DNA of 64,000 nt from Burkholderia territorii (GCF_902833055.1 NZ_CADFEJ010000001.1:186001-250000); one strand, 5' to 3'; counted from the stretch's first letter, positions 34,888 to 46,930 are shown. The notes: generated from the sequence alone by a model not told the origin. A program made the numbers and translations.

Positions 34888-35205
34888 ATGTCTGAACAAT
34901 GGGTTTGCGCCGGGCACGCCGGCGCGCTGTCGGAAGACACGCCGATCGAGTTCAAGCGGACCGACGGCGTCGAAATCGGGATCTACCGCGTCGGCGACGA
35001 GGTGTATGCGCTCGAGAACGTGTGTCCGCATGCATACGCGCTGCTGACGCAAGGGTTCGTCGACGAGGGCACCGTCGAATGCCCGCTGCACGAGGCCGTG
35101 TTCGACATCAAGACGGGCGAATGCCTGAAGGGCCCGGGCGGGCGCGCGCTGAAGCAGTACGCGGTGCGGCTGGCCGGCGAGGAAATCCAGATCAAGGTGG
35201 AATGA
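34888..35205 (+). CDS. Rieske-type [2Fe-2S] ferredoxin of a ring-hydroxylating oxygenase
   Basis: This 105-residue Rieske ferredoxin has cluster ligands Cys46 and His48 (VCPHAY) and Cys65 and His68 (ECPLHE), in the spacing of biphenyl/naphthalene dioxygenase ferredoxins. It carries electrons from the ferredoxin reductase at 45658 to the oxygenase alpha subunit at 35573. It is the first gene of the operon, 43 bp after operator O2. AAGGAAGGG precedes the ATG at 34888; the frame continues upstream through the operator, which I take as non-coding. Confidence 0.93.
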   Translation: MSEQWVCAGHAGALSEDTPIEFKRTDGVEIGIYRVGDEVYALENVCPHAYALLTQGFVDEGTVECPLHEAVFDIKTGECLKGPGGRALKQYAVRLAGEEIQIKVE

Positions 35206-35206
35206 C

Positions 35207-35518
35207 ATGAAAGAAGCGACCGTCAACTTCAATCCCTTCCTGAAGCCGTGGGTGGCGCCGCAGCCGAACAACGTCGCCGGCAAGGGGCAGATCGAGATCC
35301 CGGGCCAGGTCGAGAACCAGATCTGGCAGAACCGCAAGGCCGAGCCGACCCAATATGAAAACGACCTCGGCGATGCGCTCGAACGCGTGTTCGAGAGCGG
35401 CGCGACCGAGCTGGACGATGTCGTCGCGGGCCTGAACCGCATCGGCTTTCGCGCGCCGGACGGCACCGCGTGGACGGCCGAGCGCTTTCGCGCCGAAATG
35501 GCCTCGCTGGCGGAATGA
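35207..35518 (+). CDS. small recombinase-like HTH domain protein
   Basis: This 103-residue protein lies between the ferredoxin and the oxygenase alpha subunit, 1 bp after the ferredoxin stop codon. The N-terminal half is extended and polar (FLKPWVAPQPNNVAGKG). The C-terminal half (ATELDDVVAGLNRIGFRAPD, then GTAWTAERFRAEM) resembles the helix-turn-helix end of serine recombinases, a domain I recall in small proteins beside aromatic oxygenases. It lacks any recombinase catalytic domain. It may be an oxygenase assembly factor or a DNA-binding accessory; neither is shown by the sequence. Confidence 0.65.
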   Translation: MKEATVNFNPFLKPWVAPQPNNVAGKGQIEIPGQVENQIWQNRKAEPTQYENDLGDALERVFESGATELDDVVAGLNRIGFRAPDGTAWTAERFRAEMASLAE

Positions 35519-35572
35519 ACGCGCGCGCCGCGTGACCGCCGACCCGACGACAACCGCATCCGGAGCACACTG

Positions 35573-36643
35573 ATGACGTCCCCCGCACAACACGAAGCCC
35601 AACACGACCCGGTCCGCGAGTACCTCGACCGCGGCATCAAGAACTACTGGTATCCCGTTGCCCCGAGCTGGCAGGTGTCCAACGCGCCGGTCGGCCTCAC
35701 GCGCCTGTCCGAGCAGATCGTGCTGTGGCGCGATCACGAGGGCAAGGTCCACGCGCTGGAGGATCGCTGCCCGCACCGCGGCGCGCGCCTGTCGCTCGGC
35801 TGGAACCTCGGCGGCAACATCGCCTGCTGGTATCACGGCATCGAGGTCGACGGTGGCGGCACGGTTGCGCGCGTGCCGGCCGTCTCGAACTGTCCGCTCG
35901 AAGGCATGAAGTGCGTGAAGTCGTATCCGGTCGAAGAGAAGGCCGGCGCGATCTTCCTGTGGTTCGGCGATGAAGCGCATGGCGAACCGGCGCCGCTGAA
36001 CCTGCCGGAAGAACTGGTCGCCGACGAATACGCCCACTTCCTGTGCGTATCGAACTGGAAGTGCAATTACCAGTACGCGATCGACAACGTGATGGACCCG
36101 ATGCACGGCGCGTACCTGCACGCGACGTCGCACTCGATGGCCGAAGGCGACAAGCAGGCCGAGATGCGCGTGCGCAAGACGGAAACGGGCCTGATGTTCG
36201 AGAAGATCGGCCAGCGCGACGTGAACTTCGACTGGGTCGAGCTCGGCGAAACGGGCTGCCTGTGGATGCGTCTCGCGATTCCGTACAAGCAGAAGTTCGG
36301 CCCGGGCGGCAACTTCGGGATCATCGGCTTCGCGACGCCGGTCGACGGCGACAACTGCCAGGTCTACTTCTGGCGCACCCGCAAGGTCAGCGGCTGGCAG
36401 CGCGACGTATGGCGCTTCATGTACCGCAACCGCCTCGAAGGCCTGCACTGGGACGTGCTCGAGCAGGACCGCTACGTCCTCGAAAGCCTCGCGCCGCACG
36501 CGCGCGATCACGAATACCTGTACCAGCACGACGTCGGCATCACGCGCGTGCGCCGGATGCTGCGCCAGCGCGCGCAGGAACATCTGTCCGCGCTCGACGC
36601 GCACCGTGCGGCGCAAGCCGCGGCGGAGCCGGCGAATGGCTGA
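35573..36643 (+). CDS. Rieske ring-hydroxylating oxygenase, alpha subunit
   Basis: This 356-residue terminal oxygenase has a Rieske centre at Cys66/His68 (RCPHRG) and Cys85/His88 (ACWYHG). The mononuclear iron site includes Asp175, His178 and His183 (NVMDPMHGAYLH). Its size fits the single-subunit vanillate-demethylase/carbazole-like branch, and no beta subunit gene is present. With the ferredoxin (34888) and reductase (45658) it forms a three-component system that hydroxylates or demethylates an aromatic acid. The substrate cannot be read from the sequence. It overlaps the following SDR gene by 8 nt. Confidence 0.92.
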   Translation: MTSPAQHEAQHDPVREYLDRGIKNYWYPVAPSWQVSNAPVGLTRLSEQIVLWRDHEGKVHALEDRCPHRGARLSLGWNLGGNIACWYHGIEVDGGGTVARVPAVSNCPLEGMKCVKSYPVEEKAGAIFLWFGDEAHGEPAPLNLPEELVADEYAHFLCVSNWKCNYQYAIDNVMDPMHGAYLHATSHSMAEGDKQAEMRVRKTETGLMFEKIGQRDVNFDWVELGETGCLWMRLAIPYKQKFGPGGNFGIIGFATPVDGDNCQVYFWRTRKVSGWQRDVWRFMYRNRLEGLHWDVLEQDRYVLESLAPHARDHEYLYQHDVGITRVRRMLRQRAQEHLSALDAHRAAQAAAEPANG

Positions 36644-37406
36644 GTTCGCGCCGGTCGTTTCGCTGCCGGGGCGCCGTGTGCTCGTCACGGGCGGCGCGCG
36701 CGGTCTCGGCGCGGCGTTCGTAAAAGCGCTGGTCGCCGCGGGCGCGCAGGTCGCGTTCGGCGACGTGCTCGTCGACGAGGGCCGTGCGCTGGCCGCACAG
36801 CTCGTGCAAGCCGGCCACAGCGCGCACTTCTTCGCGCTCGACCTCGCCGATCCGGCGAGCATCGACGCATTCGTCGCGCAGGGCTCGGCGGCGCTCGGCG
36901 GCATCGATGCGCTGATCAACAACGCGGCGATCACGAACTCGGGCGGCAAGTTGTCGACGGAACTCGACGTGCCGACCTGGGATGCCGTGATGAACGTAAA
37001 CGTGCGCGGCGTGTGGCTCGTCAGCAACGCGGCGCTGCCGCATCTCGCGCAATCGGGCCGCGGCGCGATCGTGAACCTCGCATCGGACACCGCGCTCTGG
37101 GGCGCGCCGAAGCTGCTCGCGTACGTCGCCAGCAAGGGCGCCGTGATCGCGATGACGCATGCGCAGGCGCGCGAGTTCGGCGCGCACGGCGTGACGGTCA
37201 ACGCGATCGCGCCGGGGCTCACCGAAGTCGAGGCGACGGCCTATGTGCCGGCCGAGCGGCACGCGTTCTACATGCAGGGCCGCGCACTCACGCGCGCGCA
37301 GGTGCCCGACGACGTGACGGGCCCCGTGCTGTTCCTGCTGTCGGACGGCGCGCGCTTCGTGACGGGTCAACTGCTGCCGGTGAACGGCGGCTTCGTAATG
37401 AATTGA
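36636..37406 (+). CDS. SDR-family dehydrogenase (dihydrodiol-type)
   Basis: This 256-residue classical short-chain dehydrogenase has the NAD(P) motif TGGARGLG near residue 18, NNAA near 95, a catalytic Ser in NLASDT, the YVASKG Tyr-Lys pair and the closing VNGGFVMN. It may oxidise a cis-dihydrodiol from the oxygenase to a catechol. Translation starts at ATG 36636 inside the end of the oxygenase gene, so the two are coupled. Confidence 0.88.
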   Translation: MAEFAPVVSLPGRRVLVTGGARGLGAAFVKALVAAGAQVAFGDVLVDEGRALAAQLVQAGHSAHFFALDLADPASIDAFVAQGSAALGGIDALINNAAITNSGGKLSTELDVPTWDAVMNVNVRGVWLVSNAALPHLAQSGRGAIVNLASDTALWGAPKLLAYVASKGAVIAMTHAQAREFGAHGVTVNAIAPGLTEVEATAYVPAERHAFYMQGRALTRAQVPDDVTGPVLFLLSDGARFVTGQLLPVNGGFVMN

Positions 37407-37440
37407 ATCGAAGTTTTCACTCTGAATGAAGGAGAGGACG

Positions 37441-37968
37441 ATGGCGGACGCAGATCTCGAACGCAAGTCGTGGGACCAGCCGGAAGGCGCAAGCTTCGGC
37501 GACTGGATGGAAGGGCGTGTCGCGCGCTACGCGACGCGGCGCTACGACTGGGACGCACTGAAGTTCCAGGCCGACTACGACCCGAAGTATCGCCGTGCGC
37601 AGATGCGCTACGTCGGCACGGGCGGCACGGGCGTCGCGAAGGACGTCAACACTGTGCCGGCCGGCAACTTCACGTTTTCGACGATGGTCATCCCGGCCGG
37701 CAACATCGGCCCGAGCCACATCCACATCGACGTCGAGGAAATCTTCTTCGTGTTGCGCGGCAAGATGAAGGTGATCTGCGAGCGCGACGGCGAGACCTGG
37801 GAAGCGATTCTCGGCGAGCGCGACCTGATCTCGGTGCCGCCGGGCGTGTACCGCACGGAAATCAACATCGGCGAGGAAGACGCGCTGATGTGCGTGATGC
37901 TCGGTTCGCCGAAGCCCATCACGCCGACGTATCCGCCGGATTCGCCGCTCGCGAAGATCAAGCGCTGA
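37441..37968 (+). CDS. cupin-domain protein
   Basis: This 175-residue protein has a cupin barrel: IGPSHIHIDVEEIFFVLRGK supplies the first metal motif (two His and a Glu) and LISVPPGVYRTEINIG the second. It may be a small metal-dependent dioxygenase, isomerase or binding protein in the pathway. AAGGAGAGG lies directly before the ATG at 37441, ruling out the upstream ATG at 37426 that would contain it. Confidence 0.82.
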   Translation: MADADLERKSWDQPEGASFGDWMEGRVARYATRRYDWDALKFQADYDPKYRRAQMRYVGTGGTGVAKDVNTVPAGNFTFSTMVIPAGNIGPSHIHIDVEEIFFVLRGKMKVICERDGETWEAILGERDLISVPPGVYRTEINIGEEDALMCVMLGSPKPITPTYPPDSPLAKIKR

Positions 37969-37986
37969 GACGGGGCGGAGCAAGCA

Positions 37987-38883
37987 ATGAGTGTCATCGA
38001 CAAACGTGAACGCGACCGCACCGCGGCGTTCGCCGCGCTGCTCGGGCAGTTTCCCGAACAGCGCTGCGCGGCCGGCGCGGCGGGCACGATCGGCTATCGC
38101 GAGGCCGGCGCGCAGCATGCGGGCCGCGCGTTGCCCGTCGTGCTGCTGCACGGGATCGGCTCGGGCGCCGCATCGTGGGTGCGCCAGCTCGACACGCTCG
38201 GTGCGTCGCGACGCGTGCTGGCGTGGGACGCGCCCGGCTACGGTGTGTCGACCCCCGTGCACGGCGCGTCGCCGACGGCCGCCGATTACGCGGCGTCGCT
38301 GAACGCGTGGCTCGAGGCACTCGGCATCGAATGCTGCGTGTTGGTCGGGCATTCGCTCGGTGCGATCGTCGCGGGCGGGTTGGCCCGCGCGATGCCCGCG
38401 CGGATCGCCGGCCTGCTGCTGATCTCGCCCGCGGGCGGTTACGGCAGCGCGCCCGCCGAAACGCGCGACGCGCGCCGCGATGCGCGCCTCGCGATGCTCG
38501 AGGAACTCGGCCCGGCCGGGCTCGCCGAGCAGCGCAGCGCCAACATGCTGTCCGGTTTCGCGAGCGAGGATGCGCGTGCGTGGGTGCGCTGGAACATGGC
38601 GCGCATCGTGCCGGCCGGCTATGCGCAGGCCACGCATCTGCTCGCGAATGCCGATCTCGCGTCCGATCTCGCCGGCTTCCGCGGCCGCACCGCGGTGGCG
38701 GTCGGCGCGAACGACGCGATCACGCCGCCTGCGGCGTGCGAGCGGATCGCCGCGGCCGCGCACGTCGGGCTGCAAGTGATTCCGCAGGCCGGTCACGCGG
38801 GTTACGTGGAAGCACCGGCGGTTTATTCGTCGCTGATCGACACGTTCTGCCGTCAATGCGATCGTCAACGGGGGCTGGAATGA
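37987..38883 (+). CDS. alpha/beta hydrolase (ring-cleavage product hydrolase type)
   Basis: This 298-residue alpha/beta-hydrolase has the oxyanion motif LLHGIGSGAASW near 53, nucleophile Ser in VGHSLGAIVAGG (near 120), acid VGANDAITPP (near 244) and His in QAGHAGYVEAP (near 265). It resembles hydrolases of meta-cleavage products. It could cleave the ring-fission product of the VOC dioxygenase or a lactone. It overlaps the second IclR gene by 4 nt (ATGA). Confidence 0.87.
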   Translation: MSVIDKRERDRTAAFAALLGQFPEQRCAAGAAGTIGYREAGAQHAGRALPVVLLHGIGSGAASWVRQLDTLGASRRVLAWDAPGYGVSTPVHGASPTAADYAASLNAWLEALGIECCVLVGHSLGAIVAGGLARAMPARIAGLLLISPAGGYGSAPAETRDARRDARLAMLEELGPAGLAEQRSANMLSGFASEDARAWVRWNMARIVPAGYAQATHLLANADLASDLAGFRGRTAVAVGANDAITPPAACERIAAAAHVGLQVIPQAGHAGYVEAPAVYSSLIDTFCRQCDRQRGLE

Positions 38884-39740
38884 GCGAACCGCTGCAACAG
38901 CGGCAGGACGCGGAAGCCGCGAAGCCCGACGCGAACTACGTGGTGCCGGGCCTCGAACGCGGCTTGCGCATCCTCGCGGAATTCTCGCCGCGCGAGCCGG
39001 TACTGGGCGCGCCGGAGTTGTCCAAGCGGCTCGGCATTCCGCGCACGACGGTGTTCCGTCTGCTGCAGACGCTCGAATCGCTGGGCTTTCTCGAGCGTGC
39101 GGACAAGGATCGCAACTACAAGCTCGGCATCGCCGTGCTGCGGCTCGGCTTCGAATACCTGAGCTCGCTCGAGCTGACCGATCTCGGCCTGCCGGTGATC
39201 GAAAGCCTGCGCGACGCGACCGGCTTCACGACGCACATCGTGATCCGCGACGGCCGCGACGTGGTGTTCGTCGCGAAGGCGCAGAGCCAGTCGCCGGTGT
39301 TCAGCTCGATTCGCGTGAACGTCGGCACGCGGCTGCCCGCGCATGCGACGACGCACGGCCACGTGCTGATGGGCGACCTGTCGCTGAAGGAATTGCGCGA
39401 TCTGTATCCGGAAAGCACGCTGAACCGGATGACGAGCGCGACGCCGGAGACAGTCGATGCGTTGTACGAAGTAATCCGCGAGGACGCATTGCGCGGCTAC
39501 GGCGTCAGCAATTCGTCGTTCGAACGCGGCATTTCGGTGGTCACGGCGCCGGTGCGCAACGACACGCAGAAGATCGTCGCGTGCATCACGGTGACGGTGC
39601 CTCGGCCGGAGATCGACGCGGCGCTGGTCGCCGACGGCCTGATCGACAAGGTGCAGCGCGCGGCGGCGGAACTGTCGCGGCGGCTCAATTACCGCTCGGA
39701 CGACGAGCACACGTTTATGAAGGCTTTGGGATTGAAATGA
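38880..39740 (+). CDS. IclR-family transcriptional regulator (copy 2)
   Basis: This 286-residue regulator has a winged HTH (VVPGLERGLRILAEF, LSKRLGIPRTTVFRLLQTLE) nearly identical to that of the first IclR at 32299. The effector domain is similar but more diverged (TTHIVIRDGRDVVFVAKAQS). It is embedded in the catabolic operon and translationally coupled to the hydrolase by ATGA, so its level rises with the operon. The pair may recognise the same palindromes with different ligands. Confidence 0.88.
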   Translation: MSEPLQQRQDAEAAKPDANYVVPGLERGLRILAEFSPREPVLGAPELSKRLGIPRTTVFRLLQTLESLGFLERADKDRNYKLGIAVLRLGFEYLSSLELTDLGLPVIESLRDATGFTTHIVIRDGRDVVFVAKAQSQSPVFSSIRVNVGTRLPAHATTHGHVLMGDLSLKELRDLYPESTLNRMTSATPETVDALYEVIREDALRGYGVSNSSFERGISVVTAPVRNDTQKIVACITVTVPRPEIDAALVADGLIDKVQRAAAELSRRLNYRSDDEHTFMKALGLK

Positions 39741-39819
39741 GATCCGCACGCATGCTTCGCACGCTGCCCCACAACGGGGCGGTCAATCCTCCCGGGGCGG
39801 CCCGGCAAGGGGCGACGAC

Positions 39820-40609
39820 ATGATCAACATCGATCTGACCGGGCAGGTGGCGGTGGTGACGGGCGGTTCGTCCGGCATCGGCCTCGCGACTGCCGAAAAA
39901 TTTCTGCAGGCCGGCGCGTCGGTCGCGATTTGCGGACGCGACGGTGAGCGCCTCGCACGCGCGCAAGCGTTGCTCGGCGAGCAATACCCGGGTGCGCAAC
40001 TGCTCGCCGTGCGCTGCAACGTGCTCGACGAAGCCGATGTGGCCGCGTTCGCGCAGGCCGTGTCCGACCGCTTCGGCCGCGCCGACATGCTGGTCAACAA
40101 CGCGGGCCAGGGCCGCGTGTCGACCTTCGCCGACACGACCGACGACGCATGGCGCGAAGAGCTCGAACTGAAGTATTTCAGCATCATCCGCCCGACGCGC
40201 GCGTTCCTGCCGCTGCTGCGCGACGCGCACGCGCCGACGATCACCTGCGTGAACTCGCTGCTCGCGCTGCAGCCGGAGCCGCACATGGTCGCGACGTCGT
40301 CGGCGCGCGCGGGCGTGCTGAGCCTCGTGAAGTCGCTCGCGACCGAACTCGCGCCGCAGCGCATCCGCGTGAACTCGATCCTGATCGGCATCGTCGAGTC
40401 GGGTCAGTGGCGCCGCCGCTACGAAGCACAGGCGCAGGCCGGCGAAAGCTGGGAAGACTGGACGGGCGCGCTCGCCCGCAAGAAGAACATTCCGCTGAAC
40501 CGCTTCGGCAAGCCTGACGAGGCAGCCTGGGCACTCTTTTATCTCGCAACGCATCTGTCGTCCTACACGACGGGCAGCCATATCGACGTTTCTGGAGGCT
40601 TTGCACGCC

Positions 40610-40617
<8 letters not shown>
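39820..40617 (+). CDS. SDR-family protein with altered catalytic residues
   Basis: This 265-residue SDR has TGGSSGIG near 15, NNAGQG near 90 and a C-terminal IDVSGGFARHV. Where classical members have YxxxK, this one reads TSSAR (MVATSSARAGVL, about 157-168), so Tyr appears to be Thr and Lys to be Arg. The Ser region (CVNSLLAL) is kept. It may be an atypical SDR subfamily using other residues, or bind without classical chemistry. It overlaps the TPP enzyme gene by 8 nt. Confidence 0.82.
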
Positions 40618-43100
<2,483 letters not shown>

Positions 43101-43189
43101 GCGGGCGACGCGGCCATTCGGGCCATTGAACGGCCGCCGGCGCCACGGCGCGGGCGGCTGCGCAGAGACAGATTAGTGGGACTTGTGAC

Positions 43190-44680
43190 ATGACTCCATT
43201 CGATACGAGCCTCGTACCCAACGGCGACATCCTGATCGGCGGCGAGTGGCGGCGCGGCCGTGGCGCGCCGTACGCGAGCATCTATCCGGCCGACCAGTCG
43301 CTGAACATGGAAGTATCGACGGCGAACGCCGAAGACGCCGTGGAAGCCGTCGTGGCCGCCGACGCCGCATGGCGCCGCGCCGACTGGGCCGGCCTGAAGC
43401 CGCACCAGCGTGCGCTCGTGCTGTACCGGATCGCCGACCTGATCATGCAGCGTCACGAAGCGCTCGCAAACCTGCAGCGCCGCGACAACGGCAAGCCGAT
43501 CGGCGAGACGCGCGTGCTGGTGGCGAGCGCCGCCAACACGTTCCGCTATTTCGCGGCGTGCCTGGAAACGCTCGACGAAGAACTGACGCCTTCGCGCGGC
43601 GACTACCTGACGATGAGCGTGCACGAGCCGATCGGCGTGATCGCGGCGATCACGCCGTGGAATTCGCCGATCGCCTCCGATGCGCAGAAGCTCGCGCCGG
43701 CGCTCGCCGGCGGCAACGCGGTCGTGCTCAAACCGGCCGAAGTCACGCCGCTCGTGTCGCTCGCGCTCGCGCGCATCTGCGAGGAGGCCGGCGTGCCGAA
43801 GGGCGTGCTGAGCGTGTTGCCGGGCAAGGGCTCGGTGATCGGCGACGTGCTCGTGCGCCATCCGCTCGTGAAGAAGGTGTCGTTTACCGGCGGCACGGAA
43901 GTGGGCCGCGGCATCGCCCGCATCGCGGCGGAAAAGCTGATGCCCGTGTCGCTGGAGCTCGGCGGCAAGTCGCCGACGATCGTGTTCGACGACGCCGATC
44001 TCGACCATGCGGTCAACGGCGTGCTGTACGGCATCTTCAGTTCGTCGGGTGAGGCGTGCATCGCGGGTTCGCGCCTGTTCGTGCAGCGCTCGGTGTACGA
44101 CGAATTCATGCAGCGTCTGGTGGCCGGCGCGCGCAAGCTGCGCGTGGGCGATCCGACGCGGCCCGACACGCAGATGGGTCCGCTGATCACCGCGAAGCAT
44201 CGCGAGTCGGTGGAACGCTACGTCGCGCTCGGGCTGGAGGAAGGCGGCCGCCTGCTGTGCGGCGGCGAGCGGCCGTCGGGCGACGGCCGCGACGACGGCT
44301 TCTTCTATCAGCCGACGATTCTCGAAGGCTTGCCGAACAGCGCGCGCATTTGCCAGGAAGAGATCTTCGGGCCGGTGCTCGTCGCGATGCCGTTCGACGA
44401 CGAAGCAGCGCTGATCGCGCAGGCGAACGACAGCGTGTTCGGCCTTGCCGCCGGCATCTGGACGCGCGACTACAAACGCGCATGGCGCATCGCGCGCGCG
44501 CTCGAGACGGGCACCGTCTGGATCAACACGTACAAGCTGTTTTCGATCTCCACGCCGTTCTCGGGCTGGAAGGAAAGCGGGATGGGCCGCGAGAAGGGGC
44601 GTCTCGGCATCCGCGAATACATGCAGCAGAAGAGCCTCTACTGGGGCTTGAACGACGCGCCGCTGCCGTGGGCGAACTGA
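43190..44680 (+). CDS. aldehyde dehydrogenase (semialdehyde type)
   Basis: This 496-residue NAD(P)-dependent aldehyde dehydrogenase has TPWNSPIASDAQKLAPALA near 155, catalytic Glu256 in LELGGKSPT and nucleophile Cys290 in GEACIAGSR. The size and signature fit hydroxymuconic- or betaine-aldehyde-type enzymes. It probably oxidises the semialdehyde made by extradiol cleavage or decarboxylation. The ribosome site is GTGGGA about 9 nt upstream; 89 bp separate it from the previous gene. Confidence 0.92.
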   Translation: MTPFDTSLVPNGDILIGGEWRRGRGAPYASIYPADQSLNMEVSTANAEDAVEAVVAADAAWRRADWAGLKPHQRALVLYRIADLIMQRHEALANLQRRDNGKPIGETRVLVASAANTFRYFAACLETLDEELTPSRGDYLTMSVHEPIGVIAAITPWNSPIASDAQKLAPALAGGNAVVLKPAEVTPLVSLALARICEEAGVPKGVLSVLPGKGSVIGDVLVRHPLVKKVSFTGGTEVGRGIARIAAEKLMPVSLELGGKSPTIVFDDADLDHAVNGVLYGIFSSSGEACIAGSRLFVQRSVYDEFMQRLVAGARKLRVGDPTRPDTQMGPLITAKHRESVERYVALGLEEGGRLLCGGERPSGDGRDDGFFYQPTILEGLPNSARICQEEIFGPVLVAMPFDDEAALIAQANDSVFGLAAGIWTRDYKRAWRIARALETGTVWINTYKLFSISTPFSGWKESGMGREKGRLGIREYMQQKSLYWGLNDAPLPWAN

Positions 44681-44698
44681 GCGAAGGGGAATGACGCA

Positions 44699-45661
44699 AT
44701 GAGCATCTTGGGTATCGAGCAGATCACGTACGGTGTCGACGACCTCGCGACGTGCCGGCGCTTTTTCGCCGACTGGGGGCTGAAGGAAGTCGCGCACGAC
44801 GACACGCGCGCTCGCTTCGAAACGCTGAACGGCTGCACCGTGCTGGTCGTCAAGGCCGACGATCCGTCGTTGCCGCCCGCGTTCGAGGCGGGTCCGACGC
44901 TGCGCGAAGTCACGTGGGGCGTCGCGACGCAGCAGGAAGTCGATGCGCTGCGCACGAAACTGGCCGGCCAGCCCGGCTATTACGCGCAGGACGATGCGGT
45001 CGGCTGCATCGACCCGAACGGGATGGCGATCCGCATCGAGGTGACGCGCAAGCGTGCGCTGGACATCACCGGCTCGCCGTCGAACGTGTGGGGGCACACG
45101 GCGCGCGTCGACCAACCGAGCCCGATCTATGCGCGCGCCGAGCCGGTCGAGGTGGGCCACGTGGTGTTCTTCACGAACTGCCTCGACGCGCAGGAAGCGT
45201 TCTATCACGAGCTGCTTGGCTTCGAGACGTCCGATCGCTATCCGGGGCGCGGCGCGTTCATGCGCTGCGCGCCGCACGGCGGCCATCACGACCTGTTCCT
45301 GCTCGCATTGCCGAACGGCAAGCGCGGCCTGAACCACGTCGCGTTCACCGTGCGCGACATCCATGAAGTGTTCGGCGGCGGCATGCACATCGACCGCTGC
45401 GGCTGGGAAACGCAACTCGGCCCGGGGCGTCATCCGGTGTCGTCCGCGTACTTCTGGTACTTCCAGAATCCGGCCGGTGCATTGATCGAGTACTACGCGG
45501 ACGAGGACGTGCTGACGCCCGAATGGCAGCCGCGCGAATTCGAACCGGGCCCGACCGTGTTCGCCGAATGGGCCGTCGACGGCGGCCTCGACGGCAACAC
45601 GCGCCGGCAGAAGAACGCGAAGGCGCCGGAAGGCAAGTTCATGACGGAGCGCAAATCATGA
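44699..45661 (+). CDS. extradiol ring-cleavage dioxygenase (VOC family)
   Basis: This 320-residue two-domain vicinal-oxygen-chelate protein has the expected Fe(II) ligands in the C-terminal domain: His154 (VGHVVFF), His213 (LNHVAF) and Glu264 (LIEYYAD). It should open a catechol-like ring between or beside the hydroxyls. AAGGGGAA lies 8 nt before the ATG. It overlaps the reductase gene by ATGA. The C-terminal ~40 residues are charged and extended. Confidence 0.9.
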   Translation: MSILGIEQITYGVDDLATCRRFFADWGLKEVAHDDTRARFETLNGCTVLVVKADDPSLPPAFEAGPTLREVTWGVATQQEVDALRTKLAGQPGYYAQDDAVGCIDPNGMAIRIEVTRKRALDITGSPSNVWGHTARVDQPSPIYARAEPVEVGHVVFFTNCLDAQEAFYHELLGFETSDRYPGRGAFMRCAPHGGHHDLFLLALPNGKRGLNHVAFTVRDIHEVFGGGMHIDRCGWETQLGPGRHPVSSAYFWYFQNPAGALIEYYADEDVLTPEWQPREFEPGPTVFAEWAVDGGLDGNTRRQKNAKAPEGKFMTERKS

Positions 45662-46902
45662 CCGAAGGGAATACGCAGGCGCCGGCGGCGCCGGGCACCG
45701 TCGTCGTGATCGGCGGCGGGCAGGCCGCCGGCTGGGTGCTGAAGACGCTGCGCGCGGAAGGGTTCGCGGGCCGCCTCGTGATGATTGCCGACGAGCCGCA
45801 CCTGCCGTACGAGCGTCCGCCGCTGTCGAAAGCCGTGCTGGCCGGCGACGCCGACATCGAAACGGTGCGCGTCGTGCGTCCCGACGAATTCGACGCGCTG
45901 AACGTCGAGGCATGGCAACCGGAGCGCGCGTCGTCGATCGACCGCGCGCGCCGCGTGGTGAAGACCGAAAGCGGCCGCGAGATCGAATACGACCGCCTCG
46001 TGATCGCAACCGGCGGCACCTCGCGCCGCTTGCCTGACTCAATCGTCAGGACCCCGAATCTGCATTACCTGCGCACGCTCGACGAAGCGGCCGCGCTCGG
46101 CGAGAAGCTGCGTGCGAGCCGGCGCGTGCTGGTGATCGGCGGCGGCTGGATCGGCCTCGAGGTCGCCGCGACCGCACGCAAGCTCGGCGTCGACGCGGTC
46201 GTCGTCGAAGGCGCGCCGCGTCTGTGCGGGCGCTCGGTGCCTCAGATCGTGTCGGACTTCCTGCTCGAGCTGCATCGCGCGAACGGGGTCGACGTGCGCG
46301 TCGGCGCGGCGCTCGCGTCGCTCGACGCACAGCCCGACGATGCGTCGAAGGTGCGCGCGACGCTCGCCGACGGTACGACGATCGACGCGGATTTCGCGGT
46401 GGCCGGCATCGGCCTCGCGCTGAATGCGACGCTGGCGAGCGACGCGGGCCTGGCGATCGACGACGGCATCGTGGTCGACGAGTTCGGCGCGACCAGCGAT
46501 CCGGCGATCTTCGCGTGCGGCGACGTCGCGAACCATCACAACGGCTGGCTGAAGCGGCGCGTGCGGCTCGAATCGTGGGCGAACGCGCAGAACCAGGCGA
46601 TCGCGGCCGCGAAAGCCGTGCTCGGCGTGCGCGCGCCGTACGCGGAGATTCCGTGGTTCTGGTCCGATCAGTACGACGTGAACCTGCAGATCCTCGGCGA
46701 TCTGCCGGCCGATGCGCAGCTCGTCGTGCGCGGCGATCTCGCCGCGCGCCGCGCGACGCTGTTTTTCGTAGGCGATGGACATGTGAGAGGTGTCGTCGCC
46801 ATCAACAACGCACGCGAGCTCAAGCTCGCGCGCAAGTGGATGAACCAGGGCCGGGCAGTGGATACGGAAGCCCTGGCGGACACGACCAAAGCGCTTGCCT
46901 GA
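45658..46902 (+). CDS. FAD-dependent ferredoxin reductase
   Basis: This 414-residue ring-hydroxylating-dioxygenase reductase has the FAD motif VVVIGGGQAAGWVLKTLR at the N-terminus, the LPYERPPLSKAVL segment, the NAD motif VLVIGGGWIGLEVAATARKL near 157 and IFACGDVANHHN near 280. It passes electrons from NAD(P)H to the Rieske ferredoxin. Translation is coupled to the dioxygenase gene by a 4-nt overlap. Confidence 0.92.
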   Translation: MTEGNTQAPAAPGTVVVIGGGQAAGWVLKTLRAEGFAGRLVMIADEPHLPYERPPLSKAVLAGDADIETVRVVRPDEFDALNVEAWQPERASSIDRARRVVKTESGREIEYDRLVIATGGTSRRLPDSIVRTPNLHYLRTLDEAAALGEKLRASRRVLVIGGGWIGLEVAATARKLGVDAVVVEGAPRLCGRSVPQIVSDFLLELHRANGVDVRVGAALASLDAQPDDASKVRATLADGTTIDADFAVAGIGLALNATLASDAGLAIDDGIVVDEFGATSDPAIFACGDVANHHNGWLKRRVRLESWANAQNQAIAAAKAVLGVRAPYAEIPWFWSDQYDVNLQILGDLPADAQLVVRGDLAARRATLFFVGDGHVRGVVAINNARELKLARKWMNQGRAVDTEALADTTKALA

Positions 46903-46930
46903 CCGGCGAACGATCCAGGAGACACCCCGC

